From the NCBI GenBank assembly GCA_026225945.1, contig JAMJFZ010004075.1:558001-622000 (forward strand): DNA of 64,000 bases. Direction: 5' to 3'. Shown here piece by piece: positions 58,501 through 64,000 of this stretch. The stretch is from Cricetomys ansorgei (taxonomy: Eukaryota > Chordata > Mammalia > Rodentia > Nesomyidae). Under the pieces are notes generated by a model, which did not search any database, was not told where the DNA came from, and was given only the letters and a program-made list of their open reading frames with translations. The first letter of the stretch is position 1; the number at the start of each line of letters is the position of its first letter. The position numbers and the translations under genes were made by a program.

Positions 58501-61500
58501 TGTGATTTTAATTTAATGTTTTGTGCCTTACAGTCGTGATGAGAGGAGATGGATTGAAAAGCAGAACAGAGCTACAAGAGCACAAAGAAAAAAGGAGGAA
58601 ATGAACAGAATAAGAACATTAGTTGGTAAGTATACTTATTTTTTTTTTAAGTTCTTTAAATGTTAGACATTGAGAAGATTAACTTATTTTTTGGGTAGAT
58701 AATGCTTACAGTTGTGACCCAAGGATAAAAAAGTTTAAGGAAGAAGAAAAAGCCAAGAAAGAAGCAGAAAAGAAAGCGAAAGCAGAAGCCAGACGGAAGG
58801 AGCAAGAAGCCAAAGAGAAGGTAAGGCGGCATGTGATTCAGGGGGCTTCACCCTTGCAGGTAGAATAGTCTAGAAACAGATTGGGTACTGCTGTGAGTGA
58901 CTGACTATAAGGTTTGTTTTATTTTCTTTTTTGTTTTGAGACGGTCTCACTATGTAACTCTGGCCTGGAACTCACTATAGACCAAGCTGGTCTTGAGCTC
59001 CCAGAGATCTTCCTGTTCCTGCCTTCCGAGAGCTGAGATCAAAGGTTTCAAAGGCCACCACACCCAGCTCTTTCTGACTTTTTGAGACAGGGTCTCACTC
59101 TGCTGCCCAAGCATGAACCACTTAAGTGAGTCTTACTTAACAAGTTGGATAAGGGTCTTATACAACAGATTCTTACTGAAAAAAAAAATGTATCATTAAA
59201 AATCCTTCAAATTTTTTATTTTTATTTTTTTAATTGTTTTGTTTTTGAGGTAGGGTCTCAACTATGCAGCCTTGGCTGGTCTGGAACTCACCATGTAGAG
59301 TGGGGTGGCCTGGAGCTCTGCCTGTCTCGGCCTCTAGACTGCTGGGATTAAAGTTGTGCTACACTACACCAGACTTAAGATTCAGTTTTATTTTTACTTG
59401 TGTATATGTGCCAGTGTCTGCGTTAGTGTGTGCCACACATGTACTAGTGCTGGATGACGGAGAAGGGGGCACTGGATACCCGAAGATGGAATTAAGACTG
59501 TTGGTTCTGGGGACCAAATCTGGGTTCTCTGGTGTGTTCTTAACTGCTGAGCCGTTTCTCCAGCCCCTGGCTTATTAAATGTCTGTTTTATATTTTCTAA
59601 TAAGTAGAATTTTGTAATTTGTAGGCAGCTGTCTTTAACTTTCAGTCATTACTCAGTTGATATCATCTTGTTTTAATTCACAAAAAGACTGAACTTTTAA
59701 ATAAGACCATAAAGCATTTAGAAGTCCAAGTTTCTTTATTAAAATGATTTTGCTCACCCTTTTTAAAGAAAAGACAAGCTGAATTAGAAGCTGCTCGGTT
59801 GGCTAAGGAGAAGGAGGAGGAGGAAGTGAGACAGCAAGCATTGTTGGCAAAGAAGGAAAAGGATATCCAGAAAAAAGCCATTAAAAAGGAAAGGCAGAAA
59901 CTTCGGAACTCGTGCAAGGTATGTGGACTGCTGGGCAGCTGCCACACGAGCACCTGGCTCCTGGTGCAACGTGACGTGTTTCCTCTTCCACCACGCACAA
60001 CACATGTACACATTTATTTTGAAGAGCAGATTGGAGTTTTGCTGTTTTTATTTGGTTGTTGTCTTTTGAGGCAGGGTCTCATTTTTATTACATTTTTCAT
60101 GTGTATGTGAGGGTGACGGCCTGTATTGGGAGATCAGGTGACAGCTTGTGGGAGTCAGTTCTCTCCTGACACCATTCAGGTCCTGGGGATGGAACTTAAC
60201 TGTCAGGCTTGGGGCAGGTGCTTTAACTACTACTTTGCCCAGCCTTATTTAGGGGCCCATGTAGCCTAGCCTGACTTTGAACTGTGTAGCTGTGGGGCCC
60301 TAGGGAGGTAGCCTCAGGATCTTGGTGCTCACTTTCCTCATCTTTACCTATGGCTGAGGTAGTAACCTAAGACAGTAAGCTAACACAGTTAACGAGATAA
60401 TTCACAACCAGTACTTAGCACATTTCAGTCTTTGCTCAAATTTCCTTGCTGGGGGGAGATGTAACTCGTCTTTCCCTCTTCCTGAGGTCTCAACAATAAA
60501 AATGAGGTACGATTCCACCAGAGTTCACTCTGGGGAACCAGTGAGTTTATTGGGGTTCCTTACAGAGCATAGGTGAGGGGTTACTTTACAGGGGTGTGAG
60601 TGCTCCTCTCCCAACACATGGAAAGGCACACCCACCAGGGGTGAGCGCTTTGCCACAGCTGCATAGATGGCTCCCCCCCCCAGTCTTCCCTGACCGTTTA
60701 CTCTAACTTCTCCTTGACTACATACAGCAGGTGGTAGGGAGTTGATGAGTACTCAGGTGAGTCTTGTGCCTCCCCGCTTGATGAAGAGATGTAAACAGTC
60801 AACAAGCCCAGCTGAGCTGATCCTTTTACAATGGGCACAGCTGAACTCTAAAGATGGCAGTTACGTGGCTTGGAAGACAGTACACAACAGCATGCCCTAA
60901 GAATTTGACAAAAACCTTTCCAAGGTCACTTAGGAACTCAGAAGGTTGAGTAGTACTTAGAACATGTCATAAGAGTAGAAGTTCTGGTCTGTAGTTCCTG
61001 TTTTATTGATCTTTCCCAGCATGAGTTGATTTCTTCATTCATCAGATAACCAGATAAGTATTTATTGTAGACCAGGCAGTTATAATTAACAGTCTTTGCC
61101 CTTGAGGAATCCCCTGATATGTGATGACAATTGAGCAAGCACTTGTATATTTTAAAAATGAGTAGTAAGAATATGAAGACACCAAAAATGAAGTGGCCAA
61201 GGAAGGTTTTCTGTTAAGATTGTGGGGACCAGCGCCCCCTAGTGGTGGCAGAACTGACCTCTCCTCTCTGCACCCAGTAAAATCCTCACTTTCCCAGAAG
61301 CTCCTTGCTTCCTCATGAGATATAATGAGCCAATCCAGTAATCAGGTCCTGACCAATCAGAGAGATTCCCTAGACACTGCCTGTTTCCTTTAAAAGACCC
61401 ACACACCTGTGTCTGGTCCTCACCATTTTGTAAAGTAGTTGGCCCCTGGGTGCAGGTTTGCTGTGGAGCATAAGTGCTCTTGCTTTTGGGGGTGATTCTC

Positions 61501-62485
61501 GGACCCAAAAGGATGCAAGTGTAGAATTTCAAGAGCAGGATCACTACAGACTCATCGACATCTTGATAGCACTAGAAACCATGCACATAGATGAGACCAC
61601 CCTGGGAGAGCACAGGGTAAGGGCTTTGGGGGATGGGACCCTAGGAGACAGCAGTACTTAAGGTACAAGACTGCTCAAAGAGAAGTCTGGGGAATGAGCT
61701 GACAGACAGGAGAAACATTAGTAGTGCTTGAGGAAGCCTGGGTGTCCACAGTGAAAGCAGTGAGAACCAGACCCCATGGAAGACATGACTAGTGGATCCA
61801 AGCTTTCCAGTAGATTTTCCCATTCAGCCTATTAGATAGCCAGGCATCAGAAAGCTGGGGGTGGGGAGGGCTGTCCTATAGAATTTCCTGACCCTGAAGT
61901 GGCTGAGTAGTTAGGGTTACAGCATCGATGGGTATTCTGCACTCTCTCTTCTAGTCTGTTCCCCGACCCACACTTGTATTACTATTGCTAGCTGACCAGG
62001 GAAAACCCTGAGAATACAGCTGGTGCCTGAACAAAGACACGGTGCACACTCGCATCCGTGCTTGAACTGTTGGGTGTTTTTTGTATTGGTAGATGTAAGA
62101 ATGAAGCATTTGCATTTGTACTTCTAGAGCTGGAATCACTTTTCAGACAGTGAGGCAGATCGTGTAAAAATGATGGAAGAAGTGGAAAAACTCTGTGATC
62201 GGCTTGAACTCGCAAGGTATATCGGAGGGACTGCTACTGACATCTTGTGGGTTCCAGATACATTTCCACCCCAGCCCTGATTCCCAGCTTCTTTTTTGGG
62301 ATGTGTGTGTGTGTGTGTGTGTCTGACTCGAAAATAGAGCCCAAGGCTTTGTGCTTGCTAGATAAAAGCTATGATGCCATGGAGCTACACTCCCATCCCT
62401 CACTCTTTCTTGTAGTTTACAGTGCTTGAATGAAATTCTGACATCATCTACAAGAGAAGTAGGAAAAGCTGCACTTGAAAAACAG
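42569..62485 (+). CDS. Dnajc2: DnaJ homolog C2 (MPP11/ZRF1), residues 1-414 (3' part outside window)
   Basis: DNAJC2 is the J-protein of the mammalian ribosome-associated complex, acting with HSPA14 on nascent chains. As ZRF1 it also binds ubiquitinated H2A in the nucleus. Twelve coding exons (42569-42632, 44466-44656, 50120-50195, 52389-52487, 53406-53547, 54656-54736, 56719-56784, 58534-58625, 58699-58820, 59769-59918, 62128-62216, 62416-62485) join in phase with GT/AG sites to 414 codons; the human protein has 621. The ATG lies in a good Kozak context (CAGCCACCATGC). The J domain covers about 88-161 with the HSP70-stimulating HPD at 119-121. The zuotin-homology region follows, and then a long Lys/Glu-rich helix (about 270-365) implicated in ribosome and histone contacts. 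The two C-terminal SANT domains are not in the window. Intron sizes range from 73 bp to 5.5 kb. Confidence 0.97.
43470..43507. repeat. (AAAT)n microsatellite
   Basis: About nine AAAT units in Dnajc2 intron 1. Confidence 0.9.
44040..44195 (-). mobile_element. B2 SINE
   Basis: GTTCTGGGTATTGAACTCAG and GCTGAACCATCTTGCTGGCC in reverse orientation. Confidence 0.7.
44466..44656 (+). CDS. Dnajc2: Dnajc2 coding exon 2, residues 22-85
   Basis: It encodes [10 protein letters not shown] to LDPKDWK, including the Ser/Glu-rich acidic segment [16 protein letters not shown] before the J domain. Confidence 0.96.
44850..44995 (+). mobile_element. B1 SINE
   Basis: CACCTGTAATCCCAGTACTT and CTACGTAGCAGTTAGAGGCA, with an AAATAAATAAATAAA tail. 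Confidence 0.65.
45230..45390 (+). mobile_element. B1 SINE
   Basis: GGGCAGTGGTGGTGCACGCC and GAGGCCAGCCTGGGCTACAG. Well preserved. Confidence 0.88.
45437..45770 (+). mobile_element. B4/RSINE-type composite SINE
   Basis: A tRNA-like head (GGGCTGGGGAGACAGCTCAG), a B1-like middle (ATAATCTCAGCACTGGGG) and a CTCTGGCCTCCACTGCACAC end. Confidence 0.55.
46790..46975 (+). mobile_element. ID-type SINE followed by a B1
   Basis: TTGCTCAGCTGGTAGAGTAC with CCTAGCATGACAAAACCCTG, then a degenerate B1 with CCAGGCCAGCCTGGGATATA. Confidence 0.55.
47262..47425 (+). mobile_element. B1 SINE with internal (GGTGGC)n expansion
   Basis: The usual GGTGGTGGCGC position of B1 has become about 45 bp of GGTGGC/GGC repeats (47268-47312), followed by normal B1 blocks to GAGAAACCCTGTCTTA. 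Confidence 0.7.
48388..49400 (-). mobile_element. hAT-like (URR1-like) element split by an insertion
   Basis: The left part at 48388-48528 (AACTTGTGAGGGAAAAGGGT) and the right part from 49074 (GTCAGCACAGGGACTCAAGC, then GCTGCTTACTGACTTGCTCC) match consecutive parts of the same element type as 13327-13732. The intervening 545 bp is unrelated. Confidence 0.55.
48529..49073. mobile_element. Possible solo LTR inserted in the hAT-like element
   Basis: A sequence of about 545 bp that could run TG...CA (TGTTCAG to CTTTTACA) and holds a TATA-like AGTATATAAGAGGG near 48606. No internal retroviral sequence and no clear target duplication were found, so this rests on size, ends and position. Confidence 0.35.
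49570..49742 (-). mobile_element. B1 SINE
   Basis: CTGGCTGTTCTGGAACTTAC and CAAGTGCTGGGGTTAAAGTC in reverse orientation. Confidence 0.8.
50120..50195 (+). CDS. Dnajc2: Dnajc2 coding exon 3 (J-domain helix I-II)
   Basis: It encodes [10 protein letters not shown] to RQIKAA, the classic HYAVLGL start of a J domain. It ends in a split His codon. Confidence 0.96.
50645..50835 (-). mobile_element. B2/B3 SINE
   Basis: ATGCAGGCATCCTCAGAAGA and TTTTAACTGCTGAGCCAGCT in reverse orientation. Confidence 0.65.
50845..50965 (-). mobile_element. Degenerate B1 SINE
   Basis: GGCCATGCTGGCCTCAAATT and AGTACTGTGATTACAGGTGC. Confidence 0.55.
51400..51900 (+). mobile_element. Ancient L1 3' fragment
   Basis: AAATGTTCATAATGGTGGTA, TGTGGATGAATCTCAAACCA and AGTAAAAGAAGCCAGGCACG follow the order of an old L1 3' end. 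No coding frame survives. Confidence 0.6.
52389..52487 (+). CDS. Dnajc2: Dnajc2 coding exon 4 (HPD motif)
   Basis: It encodes [14 protein letters not shown] to YFTCITK. The HPD tripeptide needed to stimulate HSP70 is intact. Confidence 0.97.
52640..52750 (-). mobile_element. Degenerate B1 SINE
   Basis: GCAGCTCAGACTGGCCTCAA and GGTGCTGGGCCTTTAGGAAT in reverse orientation, about 150 bp after a Dnajc2 exon. Confidence 0.6.
52900..53035 (-). mobile_element. Degenerate B1 SINE
   Basis: GAGACAGGGTCTTACCCGCT and CTTGGCTGGCCTTAAATGC. Confidence 0.55.
53060..53140 (+). mobile_element. ID-type SINE
   Basis: GGGACTTGGTAGTAGAGTAT and CTAGGGTCAAGCCCCAAAGG, with a short A-rich end. Confidence 0.5.
53406..53547 (+). 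CDS. Dnajc2: Dnajc2 coding exon 5 (end of J domain)
   Basis: It encodes [10 protein letters not shown] to [17 protein letters not shown] differs from the human NFFEVFTPVF at two positions. Confidence 0.95.
54656..54736 (+). CDS. Dnajc2: Dnajc2 coding exon 6, residues 191-218
   Basis: It encodes [10 protein letters not shown] to DVDAFYSFW, with both end codons split. Zuotin-homology region. Confidence 0.95.
54768..54900 (-). mobile_element. B1 SINE
   Basis: Poly(T), AACTCTGGCTGTCCTGAAAC and GAGTGCTGGGATTACAGGG. It begins about 30 bp after a Dnajc2 exon. Confidence 0.85.
55145..55290 (-). mobile_element. B1 SINE
   Basis: GGCTGGCCTTGAAAGAAATC and CACCCGCCTCTGCCTCCCAA. Left arm of an inverted pair. 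Confidence 0.7.
55310..55425 (+). mobile_element. B1 SINE
   Basis: GGGGAGGCCTGATGACTCAT and TTTGAGGCCAACCAGGGCTA. Right arm of the pair. Confidence 0.7.
55520..55690 (-). mobile_element. B2 SINE
   Basis: GGAGGCCAGAAGAAGGCACT and ACCACTGAGCCATCTCTTCA. Confidence 0.8.
56068..56080. repeat. Target-site duplication of retroposon 2, A-tail side
   Basis: TGCTTGCCACTAC, matching 56445-56457 (TGCTTGCCATTAC) at 12 of 13 positions. Confidence 0.75.
56081..56444 (-). mobile_element. VNTR-bearing composite retroposon, copy 2 (short)
   Basis: Read on the minus strand from 56444: a 15-nt partial and three full 19-nt units (56444-56373), a middle segment matching that of copy 1 (for example GAGCAGCC followed by CTGCCT), a GTT-rich tract (about 56190-56225), a G-rich polypurine, the L1-like end and an A tail at 56091-56082. 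Over the 40 nt at 56097-56136 it matches 8042-8081 of copy 1 at 36 positions. It is flanked by a 13-bp duplication with one mismatch. It lies in a Dnajc2 intron, antisense to the gene. Confidence 0.78.
56445..56457. repeat. Target-site duplication of retroposon 2, 5' side
   Basis: TGCTTGCCATTAC, the partner of 56068-56080. The element's first base follows it on the minus strand. Confidence 0.75.
56473..56640 (+). mobile_element. B1 SINE
   Basis: CACCTTTAATCCCAGCACTG and AGCCTGGTCTACAGAGTGAG, with poly(A). Directly beside VNTR retroposon 2. Confidence 0.88.
56719..56784 (+). CDS. Dnajc2: Dnajc2 coding exon 7, residues 218-240
   Basis: It encodes [10 protein letters not shown] to EKEKAE plus two bases of Cys240. 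The acceptor is ATTAG. Confidence 0.95.
56785..57964 (+). other. Dnajc2 intron segment, little recognised
   Basis: The intron after the exon at 56719. No confident repeat is seen apart from a weak ID-like stretch near 56830-56890, and no exon. Confidence 0.4.
57965..58180 (-). mobile_element. B2/B3 SINE
   Basis: CAAGAGGCAGAAGAGAACAT and CTGAGCCTTCTCTCCAGCCC in reverse orientation. Confidence 0.75.
58534..58625 (+). CDS. Dnajc2: Dnajc2 coding exon 8, residues 240-271
   Basis: It encodes [10 protein letters not shown] to RIRTLV, the basic end of the zuotin-homology region. It is separated from the next exon by a 73-bp intron. Confidence 0.95.
58699..58820 (+). CDS. Dnajc2: Dnajc2 coding exon 9 (charged helix)
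   Basis: It encodes [10 protein letters not shown] followed by a Lys/Glu/Ala-rich stretch to EAKEK (residue 311). Confidence 0.96.
58917..59075 (-). mobile_element. B1 SINE
   Basis: CTGGCCTGGAACTCACTATA and GACCAAGCTGGTCTTGAGCT. Confidence 0.7.
59225..59380 (-). mobile_element. B1 SINE
   Basis: GTAGGGTCTCAACTATGCAG and ACTGCTGGGATTAAAGTTGT. Confidence 0.75.
59395..59570 (-). mobile_element. B2 SINE
   Basis: GGCACTGGATACCCGAAGAT and CTGCTGAGCCGTTTCTCCAG. Confidence 0.75.
59769..59918 (+). CDS. Dnajc2: Dnajc2 coding exon 10 (charged helix)
   Basis: 50 codons, [10 protein letters not shown] to LRNSCK. The first residue is Lys where human has Gln. Helix-forming, highly charged. Confidence 0.95.
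60090..60245 (-). mobile_element. B2/B3-type SINE
   Basis: TGGGAGTCAGTTCTCTCCTG and GGAACTTAACTGTCAGGCTT, a reverse, degenerate copy. Confidence 0.55.
60490..60800. repeat. Probable rodent interspersed repeat, family unknown
   Basis: CAGTGAGTTTATTGGGGTTC, GAGGGGTTACTTTACAGG and nearby blocks resemble a repeated rodent sequence I remember without a firm name. Confidence 0.35.
61219..61505 (+). mobile_element. Possible LTR of an endogenous retrovirus
   Basis: It begins TGTGGGGACCAGCG and contains two CCAAT-type boxes (AGCCAATCC, GACCAATCAG), a TTTAAAAG TATA-like box near 61389 and a short CTCTTGCTTTTGGGGG stretch near the end. No viral coding sequence or matching second LTR was seen, and the right boundary is uncertain. 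Confidence 0.35.
62128..62216 (+). CDS. Dnajc2: Dnajc2 coding exon 11, residues 362-391
   Basis: It encodes [10 protein letters not shown] to DRLELA plus two bases of Ser391. The acceptor is TTCTAG. Confidence 0.95.
62300..62322. repeat. (GT)n microsatellite
   Basis: Ten or so GT units between the last two Dnajc2 exons in the window. Confidence 0.85.
62416..62485 (+). CDS. Dnajc2: Dnajc2 coding exon 12, last exon in the window
   Basis: It encodes [10 protein letters not shown] to AALEKQ (residue 414) before GTAACA. The reading continues beyond position 64000. Confidence 0.94.
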
Positions 62486-64000
62486 GTAACAGGATACATT
62501 ACTTTTGCTTGTATTTGCCATTTTACTATTTTACCTAATTCTTCACCTGATGTATCGGTCACAAAGGGCAAGGAGTATTGGATTTCTTTATGTGGTTTCC
62601 CACTATATTTTGTTTATATTAAGTGCTTTGCTGATTTGAATTGAATATGCATTTTTCAATCAGGTAGTGTTTAATTTGGAGTCTTTAGCACATTAGAGTC
62701 CAGAGTATTTCATAGGATAACATTTATAAGCAAAAAAGACCTTTGTTCTGTTGTAAATCCCAAATCCAGTCAAGAATAAGACCACCACAACTGGGCCAAA
62801 TTCGAAGTAAGCAAGCTTTAAGTTAACTAAATACTGGCCAGGAAGATGGACTCTGACCAGGTCCATTCTAAGGTACCCATGGAGTGAAACTTACCTCCAG
62901 AGCTCCCACAGATCGGCCCTGAATCACGTGGCACGGGTGCTTAAAAAGGTAGAACCCACACACACTTCCCACCAGGTCAGTGGCAAGCATCTACTCAGAT
63001 GTACTTTCTGTCTGAATTATCTCCCGCCTACAAGGGACCAGGCACATCTGGTACATGGAGCACATCTGGTGCACTCAGGTCAACTTGGAGTCTAGCCACT
63101 CCCTACCTGATAATCCAAGAGAATCTGTCCTTGGGCAGGGCGGGTTCAAGACTATCTCACCTGAACCACCTAGCATTCCAGAAAGTTGTCTATTTTTCTT
63201 TTAAAGGTATCTTAGGCACAGTAGCTAAAATGCAAAGCATAATTTTTGCTCTTGTACTGTCTAATCTATACCTTTTATTTTATAGATGAGCAATTAGGCA
63301 GGTGCAGAAATTGAATTCAGCTCAACAAGTACTGGCACCTACTGTACTGAATATAAACTCTGATAGTCATATTATATAGCACTGAGTAGCAGTCTATTTG
63401 GGAATAGCTAACAGTATCATTGTCACAAAGGAATTCGTAGAACAGTTATACTCAGGGAAAAGCCTGAGATGCAAAGAATGGAAGACACAGGATACATGCT
63501 AACAGCCGAAGTCTATAGCTGAATGGTGAGGGAAGGGTCAGTGGGAGGTGTGAACCAGCTTTGGAGGACATTGTTAAAATGAAGATTGAGAAAGGACATG
63601 AACTATGAATAGAGATAGGAGAAAATTATGGGGAGGGAGACAGGAAAATAAAGTTGATTAGGAAGACTAGAGCAAAAATTAGTTTTAAATACTAACATGA
63701 CCTGTTTCCATTCCCACAAGCTCTTTCAGTTAGCAGAAGGTTCGATGTTGCACTGATTATCTGGTATTGGTGAACAGGATGCATAAAACAGATAAAACAC
63801 AACTATAATTTTTCTGTAAGAAAAGCAGGAATCAGAAAAACGTTTCAAAAAATTATAGAATTATAAGGACTTCATGACTGGTTCTAGGGGATTGAAAGAG
63901 GAGTAAGTCACAGGTGACTCCAAGGAATTTCAAGTGATACAAAGGTTTTGTTTGTGCATATTTGAAGGTAGACTAGGAAAAACATTGTAAAGGCTGGAAC
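62486..64000 (+). other. Dnajc2 intron to the window edge
   Basis: The start of the next intron. No exon with homology to the SANT region and no confident repeat is seen. The sequence near 62760-63190 looks repeat-like but I cannot assign it. Confidence 0.45.

Overview
This is vertebrate nuclear DNA from a rodent, most likely a muroid (mouse, rat, hamster or vole group). Long introns with GT/AG boundaries interrupt highly conserved mammalian exons. The introns are packed with B1, B2/B3, B4 and ID-type SINEs, whose combination is specific to rodents. I cannot name the species: the exon residues are neither plain human nor plain mouse, and a cricetid is plausible but unproven.

Three genes are present. 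(1) Positions 1376-20902, plus strand: the last twelve coding exons of SLC26A5 (prestin, the outer hair cell motor), residues 297-744 including the end of the transmembrane core, the STAS domain and the stop codon; the 5' half lies left of the window. (2) Positions 26290-40920, minus strand: the complete PSMC2 gene (26S proteasome ATPase Rpt1), twelve coding exons summing exactly to 433 codons plus stop, with a poly(A) signal and a GC-rich ETS-site promoter. (3) Positions 42569-62485, plus strand: the first twelve coding exons of DNAJC2 (MPP11/ZRF1), residues 1-414; the SANT domains lie beyond the right edge. SLC26A5 and PSMC2 are tail to tail; PSMC2 and DNAJC2 are head to head, with start codons 1.7 kb apart. 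This order matches human 7q22.

The genes share a neighbourhood rather than a pathway. Prestin is specific to cochlear outer hair cells. PSMC2 and DNAJC2 are housekeeping proteostasis genes (protein degradation and ribosome-associated folding) with separate CpG-rich starts, between which L1 and B1 insertions lie.

The most unusual content is a small retroposon family with two copies in opposite orientations. Copy 1 (7180-8088, plus, in a prestin intron) carries exactly 30 consecutive 19-bp units, a unique middle segment, a T-rich stretch and an L1-like 3' end with an A-rich tail. It is bracketed by a perfect 16-bp target-site duplication. Copy 2 (56081-56444, minus, in a DNAJC2 intron) has the same modules in the same order, starts inside a 19-bp unit, and has its own 13-bp duplication with one mismatch. 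This is the layout of an SVA-like composite retroposon, or of an L1 whose 3' UTR contains a minisatellite. Other structures of note are an L1 split by a hAT-like element, a second hAT-like element split by a possible solo LTR, and several inverted B1 pairs.
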